A DNA stretch of 64,000 bases from Prochlorococcus sp. AG-402-L18 (GTDB lineage Bacteria; Cyanobacteriota; Cyanobacteriia; PCC-6307; Cyanobiaceae). This document shows, one piece after another, positions 18,708-26,096 of this stretch (positions within the stretch are counted from its first letter, which is position 1; each line of letters starts with the position of its first letter). The position numbers were made by a program, and so were the translations under genes. Location: the NCBI GenBank assembly GCA_003216725.1, contig QCIL01000003.1:48399-112398 (forward strand), read 5' to 3'. The notes beneath the pieces were generated by a model. That model did not search any database. It worked only from the letters and a program-made list of their open reading frames with translations, and was not told the DNA's origin.

Positions 18708-19064
18708 TTAATATGATAAATATTTTTCTGATCTCCTTAATGCTTTTACTGCTCCTTCGAAATCCCCTTTTTTATATTTTTCATCACTTTTCTTCTCTAA
18801 TTTTTTAACTATTTGATCTACCTTTGATGAATCTATTCTTAATTTATGATCATTTATTAAGTCGAATTTTGAATTATATAGTTTAGATAATTCTAGCTTG
18901 AATTTCTCAATTAGATTTTTATCAAGCTGATTTGAATTTAATATATTTTTTGCCTCCCTTTTATCTTCTATTGCACCTTTGAAATTTCCCTGCTTGAATT
19001 TCTTTTCGCTTGACTTTGTAAGTTTGATTATATTTTTGAATAATAATTTATCTGAATTTAACAT
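18708..19064 (-). CDS. Small helical protein with an internally duplicated TPR-like unit (118 aa)
   Basis: A soluble, lysine-rich protein with two copies of a helix-turn-helix unit. The first is EKKFKQGNFKGAIEDKREA (about 20-38) and the second DEKYKKGDFEGAVKALRRSE (about 94-113). The G(N/D)FxGA core with flanking charged helices is the TPR consensus, so each unit is probably one TPR, separated by about 55 residues of helical linker. No catalytic motif. Probably a protein-binding scaffold; partner unknown. No operon neighbours. Confidence 0.65.
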   Translation of the reverse strand: MLNSDKLLFKNIIKLTKSSEKKFKQGNFKGAIEDKREAKNILNSNQLDKNLIEKFKLELSKLYNSKFDLINDHKLRIDSSKVDQIVKKLEKKSDEKYKKGDFEGAVKALRRSEKYLSY

Positions 19065-19449
19065 ACGTAATTCGATATTAATAAATTAAATACTAATAGC
19101 ATTTCAATAATTTAACATAATCTAAAACTTTGCATTTTTTAGATTTCAATATTAAGAAAATTAATAGTCTAAAGTTTCATTATAAAAAAGAAGCTTGTGT
19201 TATTTGATTCAGATAATTCACTAAGCATATAAAATTTTTATTTAATAAGATTTTTGATTAAACAATATAGTATTTTTGATAATCAGATTTCTTCTAAAAG
19301 GCAGTTTAAAATCTTTAATTAAATATTCTATAAAATAAGAGCTTTAATATTTAATTAGCTAACGATAAAAAAATTATTAAAAAGTAAGTTTTTATTAGAC
19401 ATAATTATTTATTAAATATTATTTATGAGTTATAAATCAACTATAAAAA
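19065..19449. other. Gene-free AT-rich stretch
   Basis: About 385 bp between divergent genes. All frames are broken by stops, and I see no RNA gene, convincing hairpin or repeat. It presumably holds the promoters of the 118 aa protein gene (-) and the symporter gene (+), but no individual element stands out from the AT-rich background. Confidence 0.5.
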
Positions 19450-20805
19450 TTGGATTTTATTTTGAACAAAAAAAATTCTCAAAGAGAACAATGGACAAGT
19501 AAGCTTGGATTTATTCTCGCTGCAGCAGGAAGCGCTGTAGGTTTAGGAAATCTATGGGGATTTGCTTATAGGTCATCTCAAGGAGGAGGAGCAGCTTTTG
19601 TAATCTTATATATATTGATTGTATTAATTGTATGTCTTCCAGTATTCGTGGCTGAAATGGCCCTAGGAAGAAATGCGATATCAAGTTCATTAATAGCACC
19701 AGTAAAATTAGGAGGGAAAAATTGGTATCCACTTGGAATACTTTTCTTTATAGCTCCCTTGGGTATAGCTTCATATTATTCGGTGATAATGGGTTGGACT
19801 GCAGATACTTTCTTTCACTCATTATTTTTTGGGCTCCCTAAAGATTTAAGTGAAGCAGAAAATTTCTTTGGTTCTATAAGTAGTGGGAGCAGTGTTTTAT
19901 TGGGGCATTTATTGAGTCTTGTTCTTACTGCTGTTGTTGTTTCATCAGGCATTAAAAAAGGTATAGAAAAAGTTACTAGATTCTTTATGCCAATACTTTT
20001 TTTTATTTTACTCTTACTTGCAATTTGGGCTACCTCTCTATCGGGAGCATGGGAAGGATATAAAACATTCCTTTTAAAGTTTGAACTATCTCAATTGGCC
20101 AACCCACAAACAATAAGAAATGCATTTACACAAGCTTTCTTTTCTTTAAGTTTAGGTATTGGTGTAATGGTAACTTACGCTTCTTACTTAAGTAAAAAAA
20201 GTAATCTACCTAAACTAAGTTTTGGAGTCGCTTTGCTTGATACTTTAGTTGGTTTAATGGCCGGCTTAATTACTTTTCCAATAGTTTTAACTTTTGGATT
20301 AAGTGAAACGATATCCGAATCAACTGTTGGAGCATTATTTATCTCAATTCCAACGGGGTTAGGAGCATATGGAATAGCAGGAAGATTGGTTGCAGTTGCC
20401 TTTTTTGCACTCGCCTACATAGCTGCTATTACTTCATCTGTCTCTTTGTTGGAAGTACCTGTTTCTTCCTTAATGGACAAATTTGGTTTTAAAAGAGGGA
20501 AATCTGTCTGTATTATTACAATAATCCTTTTTTTAGCAGGTATACCTTCAGCATTAAATCTAAACATTCTAGGAATTTTTGATTCAATATTTGGGGGAGT
20601 ATTTCTTATACTTGGAGGCTTCTTAGTCTCTTTCTTTATGGGATGGGTTGTGCCTGGAAAATTAAATGAAGAGCTTAATGTTTCTAAAGTTGGAACTAAA
20701 ACAACTAGGTATTTAATATTTATGACTAAATGGATTTCACCTCCAATTATTGGTTTTGGACTAGTAATAAGTATTTTTGACTTAATTAAAGGTTGGATGA
20801 GTTAA
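19450..20805 (+). CDS. Sodium:neurotransmitter symporter (SNF) family transporter
   Basis: A polytopic inner-membrane protein (451 aa, 11-12 helices) of the SLC6/SNF family, which couples Na+ entry to uptake of amino acids or related amines. The signature in the first helix is present: LGFILAAAGSAVGLGNLWGF, about residues 18-37, where the unwound GSAVGLGNLW contacts Na+ and substrate. The start is uncertain: TTG at 19450, or TTG at 19462 giving MNKKNSQREQW, which matches other family members better. The gene is monocistronic. Substrate unknown; compatible with use of dissolved amino acids by picocyanobacteria. Confidence 0.88.
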   Translation: MDFILNKKNSQREQWTSKLGFILAAAGSAVGLGNLWGFAYRSSQGGGAAFVILYILIVLIVCLPVFVAEMALGRNAISSSLIAPVKLGGKNWYPLGILFFIAPLGIASYYSVIMGWTADTFFHSLFFGLPKDLSEAENFFGSISSGSSVLLGHLLSLVLTAVVVSSGIKKGIEKVTRFFMPILFFILLLLAIWATSLSGAWEGYKTFLLKFELSQLANPQTIRNAFTQAFFSLSLGIGVMVTYASYLSKKSNLPKLSFGVALLDTLVGLMAGLITFPIVLTFGLSETISESTVGALFISIPTGLGAYGIAGRLVAVAFFALAYIAAITSSVSLLEVPVSSLMDKFGFKRGKSVCIITIILFLAGIPSALNLNILGIFDSIFGGVFLILGGFLVSFFMGWVVPGKLNEELNVSKVGTKTTRYLIFMTKWISPPIIGFGLVISIFDLIKGWMS

Positions 20806-20973
20806 ATACTCTCACTATTTAAATAAATATCAATTAAGAGGGGAACTTTTTAAATTAGGAGAAACTAGTAAAACCTCAAATAACTTTATCTGTAAGTCAT
20901 TTATATTAAAATTATAAAATAAGGATATTTTTTAACCTAAGAAATCTAAGCTTTACAAATAAGTAACCAAAAA

Positions 20974-22680
20974 TTGATGATTGATAAAACTGATCTTTTT
21001 AAAAATAAATTTATAAGAAAATTTTCTGAGTTTGCTAAGTTAGCAGATTATTCCTTAATGAATTTCCTAAAAGCTGATCCTAAATCAAAAAAAAATGGTA
21101 ATGATCATAATCCACGTTCAGTTTATTCAGGACATTACGTACCAGTTACTCCAAAACCAATTCCAGAACCAGAATATATTTCCCATAGCAAGAAACTATT
21201 CGAAGAACTGGGATTAAGTCCAGATCTTACAAAAGACAACGATTTTTCTCGCTTTTTCTCAGGTGATATTTCTGTTGCAAATTATCCGATAAGGCCAGTA
21301 GGTTGGGCAACAGGTTATGCATTATCTATTTACGGGACTGAATATACACAACAATGTCCTTTTGGAACAGGGAATGGTTATGGAGATGGAAGAGCAATTT
21401 CTGTATTTGAAGGATTATTCAATGGGAAAAGAATGGAGATGCAACTTAAAGGTGGAGGTCCTACTCCCTACTGTCGTGGAGGAGATGGTAGGGCTGTCTT
21501 ACGCTCTAGCGTTCGAGAGTTTCTCGCACAGGAATTAATGGATGCCTTGGGAATCCCTACCTCAAGATCTTTTACACTTTATGTCTCACGATCAGAAATA
21601 GTTAGGAGACCGTGGTATTCCAAAGGCACCAAGTATTTTGAACCTGACATCATGATTGATAATCAAGCAGCAATTACTACTAGGGTCGCTCCATCATTTT
21701 TACGTGTTGGCCAGATTGAACTTTTTGCGAGACGCGTTCGCAATAATGCTCATGATGAAGCTCTTAATGAACTTAAAATGATAGTTCAACATCTTATAGA
21801 TAGAAACTATAAAGATGAAATTGAATATGAGATATCACTTGAAAGTAAGGTAATTAAACTGGCTTCCTTATATAGATCTAGACTTATATCTCTTGTAGCT
21901 AACTGGATGCGCGTTGGTTATTGCCAAGGTAATTTTAATAGTGATAATTGTGCTTTAGGAGGCTATACCTTAGACTATGGCCCCTTTGGATTCTGTGAAT
22001 TATTTGATCCAAAATTTCAACCATGGACAGGAGGAGGTGACCATTTCTCATTTTTTAACCAACCTTCTGCTGCAGAAATCAACTTTAAAACATTCTGTTC
22101 TTGCCTTATTCCGTTACTTTCAGAAAGCAAACAAGATCTTGAAAAGCTAGAAAAAATTGAGAATGGTTTTTCAGAATTTATGAATATGGAGTTGAGGAAA
22201 ATGTGGGCAAACAAGCTTGGTTTAGAACATTACAACGAAACTCTTATTAATGAATTTTTTAATCTTATGATCAGTTCAAAAGCAGACTTTACAATTTTAT
22301 TCCGTAAACTCTCTGAGATTCCAGATGAAATAGCTTCTCTAAGAGAAAGTTTCTATTTTCCAATTAATGATCAGCTTAATAATAGGTGGGAAGTTTGGCT
22401 TAAAAATTGGCAAATAGTCTTGAAAAAAGAGTCAAATATCAAAGCAAAATCAGCATCAATGAAATCTTTTAATCCAGTCTATACATGGCGCGAATGGATG
22501 ATCGTCCCCGCATATGAACAGGCTGAAAAAGGTAATTATGACAAACTAAAGGAGTTACAGATTATTTTTAGCAATCCATACAAAAAACAGTCTTCAGAGA
22601 TAGATCAAAAATATAATCGACTAAAACCAAGCAAATATTTTAACTATGGAGGAGTTTCGCACTACAGCTGTTCTTCATAA
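20974..22680 (+). CDS. selO: Protein adenylyltransferase SelO (YdiU/UPF0061)
   Basis: A pseudokinase-fold enzyme that transfers AMP from ATP to Ser/Thr/Tyr of target proteins and is linked to redox stress. Recognisable blocks are QLKGGGPTPYCRGGDGRAVL with the following RSSVREFLAQELM (nucleotide and Lys/Glu region) and FNSDNCALGGYTLDYGPFGF (metal-binding Asn/Asp). The C-terminus ends SCSS, with Cys where animal SelO carries selenocysteine; that Cys is thought to act in redox control. At 568 aa it is longer than E. coli YdiU (about 480), with an N-terminal extension and insertions. It is a single gene downstream of the symporter. Confidence 0.92.
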   Translation: MMIDKTDLFKNKFIRKFSEFAKLADYSLMNFLKADPKSKKNGNDHNPRSVYSGHYVPVTPKPIPEPEYISHSKKLFEELGLSPDLTKDNDFSRFFSGDISVANYPIRPVGWATGYALSIYGTEYTQQCPFGTGNGYGDGRAISVFEGLFNGKRMEMQLKGGGPTPYCRGGDGRAVLRSSVREFLAQELMDALGIPTSRSFTLYVSRSEIVRRPWYSKGTKYFEPDIMIDNQAAITTRVAPSFLRVGQIELFARRVRNNAHDEALNELKMIVQHLIDRNYKDEIEYEISLESKVIKLASLYRSRLISLVANWMRVGYCQGNFNSDNCALGGYTLDYGPFGFCELFDPKFQPWTGGGDHFSFFNQPSAAEINFKTFCSCLIPLLSESKQDLEKLEKIENGFSEFMNMELRKMWANKLGLEHYNETLINEFFNLMISSKADFTILFRKLSEIPDEIASLRESFYFPINDQLNNRWEVWLKNWQIVLKKESNIKAKSASMKSFNPVYTWREWMIVPAYEQAEKGNYDKLKELQIIFSNPYKKQSSEIDQKYNRLKPSKYFNYGGVSHYSCSS

Positions 22681-22725
22681 AAATTAAATACTCAAAATAA
22701 AAATTGAATAAATGCGAGAACAATA

Positions 22726-22887
22726 TTATTTTTTATATAACTTCTCTAATTGCTTAATTTCCTCTCTTAAATAATTAACTCTATTATTTAATTTCTTATT
22801 TTTATAAATTATTGGTATTATCCACCAAGCTTGAAGACCTAAAAATATAAATACTAAAATTAATAAATCAAAAGTTCCTGGCCGCAT
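22726..22887 (-). CDS. Small membrane protein with coiled-coil tail (53 aa)
   Basis: The ATG at 22887 opens a frame reading MRPGTFDLLILVFIFLGLQA, a single membrane helix with a WW pair at its end. A basic linker (YKNKKLNNR) and a short heptad-like helix (LREEIKQLEKLYKK) follow. The strong signal-anchor plus coiled-coil layout makes it very likely real despite its size. It is on the same strand as the 60 aa gene upstream (74 bp away), facing the end of selO. Function unknown. Confidence 0.65.
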   Translation of the reverse strand: MRPGTFDLLILVFIFLGLQAWWIIPIIYKNKKLNNRVNYLREEIKQLEKLYKK

Positions 22888-22961
22888 TTGATAAATAAAA
22901 TTTAATTGATAAAAGTTTTATTCTAAAAGTTATTGGAAATTAATGAGATATTTTAATATTT

Positions 22962-23144
22962 CTAAGCTGTCTCTAATTCAATATTAAGTTCAATTCCTTT
23001 AGAAAGGATTGCTTCTTTAAAATCAATAAGTTTGTCAATTATCCTTTGCTTCTCCTTATCAGTTTTATACATATCCTCTAAAACCTCCTGGATTGCGAGT
23101 GTCACTTTTTGAAGTTTGATTTCTAAATCTTCCCTGTAATTCAT
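22962..23144 (-). CDS. Small helical protein of unknown function (60 aa)
   Basis: A soluble, charged protein predicted to be nearly all helix (MNYREDLEIKLQKVTLAIQE at the start). Leu/Ile spacing suggests one or two amphipathic helices that could dimerise. ATG start, clean frame, and typical codon use. No family recognised. Probably co-oriented with the 53 aa membrane protein gene that follows it. Confidence 0.55.
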   Translation of the reverse strand: MNYREDLEIKLQKVTLAIQEVLEDMYKTDKEKQRIIDKLIDFKEAILSKGIELNIELETA

Positions 23145-23272
23145 AATCTTAAAGAAATACTCTTAATTAATTAAAAATCAAAATAATTTTTAGTAAATGA
23201 GTAATTTACCTTAAAGGGATTGACGAAAAAAAGAAAAGAATATAAATCATATTACATATGAATTGTTAGGTT

Positions 23273-23535
23273 ATGAGCTTTGAACCAAGTAGAATAAGTC
23301 ATAATTACTCTTTTGGTTGCAGTACTTTCATACCAAATGGATGCCTGCTTAATCCTGAAGGAAGTAGAGTGATATTTTTTAAGAATGCAAAAATTCCACA
23401 AATACCAATTTTAAAATTCATACTCATATTTTCTATACGAATCACCTTAGAGAGCCTGCCGGGTATAAATCCTCTGAAAAACTAAAAATAGATTTTGCAT
23501 GGGAAAAGTGGCACCAACTTCACCAAAAAAGTTGA
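23273..23535 (+). pseudogene. Small conserved-looking gene interrupted by an apparent frameshift
   Basis: From ATG 23273, frame 0 reads a convincing segment (CSTFIPNGCLLNPEGSRVIF, KNAKIPQIP). It then decays and stops at 23485. The +2 frame, open from 23383 to the TGA at 23533-23535, continues with YTNHLREPAGYKSSEKLKID and FAWEKWHQLHQKS, which is equally protein-like but has no start of its own. A single-base deletion (or two-base insertion) between 23383 and about 23440 would explain this, giving an ancestral protein of about 87 aa. I do not know the family. Confidence 0.5.
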
Positions 23536-23607
23536 ACAAAAGTCCCTTAAGATTAAGGATTAGGTTTTAAATTAAGAGAATGCTCAGAAAATTAATTATT
23601 TAAACTA

Positions 23608-23702
23608 AATGTAACAGAATTGGAACATATATGTAATCTTAATCTGTAAAATAACTTAATTTGGTCCTATTACTTTACATTTATTAATATAAGTGTTACA
23701 TT
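23608..23702 (+). promoter_or_regulatory. Candidate high-light regulatory region (HLR1/RpaB-like half sites) of the hli operon
   Basis: Cyanobacterial HLR1 elements consist of paired (G/T)TTACA(T/A)(T/A) octamers bound by RpaB. Upstream of the hli genes I see TTTACATT at 23674-23681 and GTTACATT at 23695-23702 on the + strand, plus the inverse AATGTAAC at 23608-23615. The two + strand octamers are 21 bp apart start to start, two helical turns, rather than the canonical 10 bp. The A/T-rich TATTAATATAAG between them could hold a -10 box. Tentative. Confidence 0.35.
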
Positions 23703-23724
23703 GATTAACAATTACAAAACTTTA

Positions 23725-23931
23725 ATGGCTAACTCAAACGTTACTACTGAATCAGGCGGCAGGCAGAATATGTTTCCTACTGAGACACGTCCTTACATAG
23801 ATGAGTCTGTTTCATACGACAGCTATCCACAAAATGCAGAAAAAGTTAATGGTCGTTGGGCAATGATCGGACTCGTTGCATTAATAGGTGCTTACGTTTC
23901 AACGGGGCAAATTATTCCTGGCATTTTTTAA
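23725..23931 (+). CDS. hli: High-light-inducible protein (Hli), first of three
   Basis: Single-helix chlorophyll-binding stress protein of the thylakoid membrane. The signature is AEKVNGRWAMIGLVALIGAY followed by STGQIIPG, including the Glu and Asn/Arg residues that bind chlorophyll. A hydrophilic N-terminus precedes it (68 aa in total). An in-frame TTG at 23701 would add eight residues, but the ATG at 23725 is the better start. Its stop shares a base with the ATG of the next hli (TAATG), so translation is probably coupled. Likely induced by high light through the upstream elements. Confidence 0.92.
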   Translation: MANSNVTTESGGRQNMFPTETRPYIDESVSYDSYPQNAEKVNGRWAMIGLVALIGAYVSTGQIIPGIF

Positions 23932-24191
23932 TGAGTCCTCTTTCAGGTTTTTTAGCAGTAATTGTTTTATTTACAGCCACCTTGGTTACTTATCTAATAA
24001 AACAATTTAAAAAAGAAAATTCAAACTATTTATCTCCTAGTCAAATGAAAACTACAAACACAAAAATTAAAACAATCGAAAAAGAAAAAGTTGTTGCTGA
24101 AACTCTTAACGGAAGATTTGCAATGCTTGGTTTAATAGCTGCTGTTGGAGCATATCTAACAACAGGTCAAATAATTCCTGGTTTTGTATAA
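23931..24191 (+). CDS. hli: High-light-inducible protein with an extra N-terminal membrane helix
   Basis: 86 aa protein ending in a standard Hli helix (VAETLNGRFAMLGLIAAVGA then TTGQIIPG). Unlike its neighbours it has an additional hydrophobic N-terminal segment (about residues 4-23, FLAVIVLFTATLVTYLI) and a basic linker, so it is probably a two-helix protein. The ATG overlaps the preceding hli stop by one base. The open frame runs further upstream through the first hli gene, but that extension is out-of-frame read-through. Confidence 0.88.
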   Translation: MSPLSGFLAVIVLFTATLVTYLIKQFKKENSNYLSPSQMKTTNTKIKTIEKEKVVAETLNGRFAMLGLIAAVGAYLTTGQIIPGFV

Positions 24192-24225
24192 ACCTCACTA
24201 TCTAATTAATTAATAACTTAACAAA

Positions 24226-24354
24226 ATGGAAAATTCAAAACCAACATATTGGCAAAACGCTGAGAGAACTAATGGAAGAATGGCAATGATGGGCTTATTT
24301 GCATTAGTTGTAAATTATGGCTTATTCGGTTGGATAATCCCAGGAATCTTTTAA
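24226..24354 (+). CDS. hli: Short high-light-inducible protein (42 aa)
   Basis: A compact Hli with almost nothing beyond the chlorophyll-binding helix: AERTNGRMAMMGLFALVVNY and GWIIPGIF. The TTG(Q) turn of the other two copies is replaced by LFGW. Compact Hli proteins of this sort belong to the multicopy type also found in cyanophages. It starts 34 bp after the second hli stop, and is the third gene of the probable operon. Confidence 0.9.
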   Translation: MENSKPTYWQNAERTNGRMAMMGLFALVVNYGLFGWIIPGIF

Positions 24355-24355
24355 G

Positions 24356-24535
24356 ATGAATTTAGGTCTACTTTTTCTTAAAGTGAATACTTTAGGTGTA
24401 ATAACTCTTTCAGAACTTGATTGGATAACTAACCATCAATCTGAATTTTCAAGGTTAGATATGGCTTTAGTTATTAAGATCGGTCGTCTTATGGATTCTG
24501 GAGTTGTTGAAATTGATAATAGATTGCCTATTTAA
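24356..24535 (+). CDS. Small conserved-looking protein at the end of the hli operon (59 aa)
   Basis: The ATG is one base after the stop of the third hli gene, so the gene is almost certainly co-transcribed and translationally coupled. The protein (MNLGLLFLKVNTLGVITLSE at the start) is soluble, helical, and contains LDMALVIKIGRLMDSG. The layout suggests a small helix-turn-helix or helical-bundle fold. No family recognised; its constant position suggests a role with high-light stress proteins. Confidence 0.7.
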   Translation: MNLGLLFLKVNTLGVITLSELDWITNHQSEFSRLDMALVIKIGRLMDSGVVEIDNRLPI

Positions 24536-24558
24536 CTTATAAAAATTAAATCGTCATG

Positions 24559-24595
24559 AGTGTTTGTCAATAGGGATAGTGACAAGCACTTTTTT
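24559..24595 (+). terminator. Rho-independent terminator of the hli operon
   Basis: An 11-bp stem (AGTGTTTGTCA pairing with TGACAAGCACT, one G-U pair) with a 10-base loop is followed at once by TTTTT. It sits 23 bp after the stop of the last gene of the hli group. Confidence 0.85.
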
Positions 24596-24611
24596 ATGGG
24601 AAAAAAATATT

Positions 24612-24649
24612 AAAAAAAAGAGATTGTTTTTTAGCTAAAAACAATCTCT
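24612..24649 (-). terminator. Rho-independent terminator for the minus-strand small-gene group
   Basis: A perfect 13-bp inverted repeat (AGAGATTGTTTTT with its complement at 24637-24649, 5-base loop) has an A-run on its left side, which is a T-run on the minus strand. It lies downstream of the minus-strand genes ending at 24743 and back-to-back with the hli terminator. Confidence 0.75.
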
Positions 24650-24742
24650 CAATTACCTAATTCTTACATGAAAATTTCAAGTAAGCTCACAAATTTTAAC
24701 TGATTTATTTTTATAGTAAATATGCAAAAGTGCTTTTTTTAT

Positions 24743-24958
24743 TTATCTTTTTAAACCACCTCTTTTTATCCATAGGAACCATGTAACCCAAATAGGAGGG
24801 AGAAATCTTATTAAAAAAGAAATTTTATATATATAAAATGGGGCATTTTCAATTTGAAATAAATTTATCAAAAAGGAAGATATAGTTACCCAGAGTAAAA
24901 TTATTAATATATTTGCTCCCAACAAAGCGAACTTATTTTGTTTAAATATTTTTGGCAT
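24743..24958 (-). CDS. Small membrane protein (71 aa)
   Basis: Two hydrophobic segments (about residues 12-34 and 44-63) separated by a short polar loop, with a basic C-terminus (IKRGGLKR). ATG start, and a terminator lies about 95 bp downstream. No family recognised. It is the last of three consecutive minus-strand small membrane-protein genes. Confidence 0.6.
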   Translation of the reverse strand: MPKIFKQNKFALLGANILIILLWVTISSFLINLFQIENAPFYIYKISFLIRFLPPIWVTWFLWIKRGGLKR

Positions 24959-25016
24959 AAGGTAAATTTTTTATATTCTTAATTTTAAATAATCTCGGAA
25001 AATAAATTATACATTT

Positions 25017-25268
25017 TCAAAAAAACTTCAAATTTAAAATCCATATCCATATAAAAAAAATACTAAATTTTAATCCCTCTCCAAATAACATACCAAAAGC
25101 AATAGGTGGCGAAAATATTAAAAAAAGAACCGATAATAAACTAAAAAAAGCAAATGATCCTCTTAAAATAAAATTCTTTCTTTTTGTTCTTCTTAGATTT
25201 TTTAAGGTATTCCACTCCCATTCAATAAACTTATAGAACTTTTCTGATAATAAAAATAAATACTTCAT
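25017..25268 (-). CDS. Small membrane protein (83 aa)
   Basis: The N-terminal half is amphipathic and basic (EWEWNTLKNLRRTKRKNF). The C-terminal half has two hydrophobic helices (about 37-53 and 65-80). Reads as a genuine small integral membrane protein with ATG start. No family recognised. Same strand as its two small neighbours, with 50-60 bp gaps, so perhaps one transcript. Confidence 0.58.
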   Translation of the reverse strand: MKYLFLLSEKFYKFIEWEWNTLKNLRRTKRKNFILRGSFAFFSLLSVLFLIFSPPIAFGMLFGEGLKFSIFFIWIWILNLKFF

Positions 25269-25322
25269 TAAATATTATTAATTTCTATGGGCTTTTCCTA
25301 TTTATAAAATTAAATTCTCCTG

Positions 25323-25628
25323 TTAGCAATAAACTTTATCCCCTTCTTCAGAAAGATAGTATATTCTATTTTCTGAACTTAAAAAGAAAGTTAATCCCTT
25401 ATATTGTGATCTTCTAAATTTATTTAATCTAAGTTTGTGTAAATCCCAATTATCTGTACTTATATCAGGATTAAATTCTTGTTCTTTTAGGAAAGATATA
25501 CGTGGTTCATTAATTTTTGTTTTTTTGGATAAATTATTTTTTCGTTTAAGAAAAAAAAATAATAGAAATAAAAGTACAAAAAAAACAATAAGCAAAAAAA
25601 TAATTAATAAGATATTTGTCATTGTCAC
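25323..25628 (-). CDS. Single-pass membrane protein with soluble C-terminal domain (101 aa)
   Basis: A long N-terminal hydrophobic helix (about residues 4-27) is followed by a basic stretch (KRKNNLSKKTK) and a soluble region of about 65 residues with LHKLRLNKFRRSQYKGLTFF. The stop lies right after a terminal Cys. This looks like a type-I signal anchor with a cytoplasmic domain. An overlapping plus-strand frame exists but has the composition of a shadow. Function unknown. Confidence 0.62.
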   Translation of the reverse strand: MTMTNILLIIFLLIVFFVLLFLLFFFLKRKNNLSKKTKINEPRISFLKEQEFNPDISTDNWDLHKLRLNKFRRSQYKGLTFFLSSENRIYYLSEEGDKVYC

Positions 25629-25783
25629 TTTTTCTAATTTGAAAAAACTTTATTTTGGAGAATCAAGAACTCTTCACAAAATTTTTTTAGTAAGTAAAAA
25701 ATCCTATTTTTATATTCTTGTATTTTTGAATACTTATCAAGGGTGGACTTGGATCAGATTATAAAATAAGTCGCATTTTCAAC

Positions 25784-25927
25784 ATGACTCAAAATTCCAT
25801 GAATACCCCTTATGCAAAAAGAGTAGCTGAAAAATTTAGAGAGGCTCAAAACTATTTAAAAGCTAACGGTTTTAGTAGATCAACTAAACATTTACTTGAA
25901 GATATTGAAAATTCTGTTGAAAAATAA
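25784..25927 (+). CDS. Small soluble protein (47 aa)
   Basis: Starts MTQNSMNTPYAKRVAEKFRE and is helical and charged throughout, with no membrane segment. Its stop is 2 bp before the next small gene's ATG, which argues that both are real and translated from one message. No family recognised. Two-gene unit converging on ychF. Confidence 0.6.
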   Translation: MTQNSMNTPYAKRVAEKFREAQNYLKANGFSRSTKHLLEDIENSVEK

Positions 25928-25929
25928 TA

Positions 25930-26088
25930 ATGCCAATACCCCCTCACTTACCACAATTACAATACGGCTACGATGATGGCTTTACAACAATTATTTTTGG
26001 GTTAATAGGGAGTTGCTTAGGATGTATCTTAATTTTATTAATTTCATTTTTTGAATTTAAAGTCAAAAAGCAAAATAGTAAGCCTTAA
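25930..26088 (+). CDS. Small single-pass membrane protein (52 aa)
   Basis: Proline-rich N-terminus (MPIPPHLPQLQYGYDDG), then one membrane helix with two cysteines (IGSCLGCILILLIS) and a basic tail. ATG start two bases after the preceding stop. It ends 8 bp from the convergent ychF stop. The N-out signal-anchor layout resembles accessory subunits of membrane complexes, but no assignment is possible. Confidence 0.6.
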   Translation: MPIPPHLPQLQYGYDDGFTTIIFGLIGSCLGCILILLISFFEFKVKKQNSKP

Positions 26089-26096
26089 AAGACTAA

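Noticed and set aside
25435..25764. 109-aa plus-strand frame
   Set aside because: Antisense to the 101-aa membrane protein gene; Lys/Ser/Ile-rich shadow without a fold pattern.
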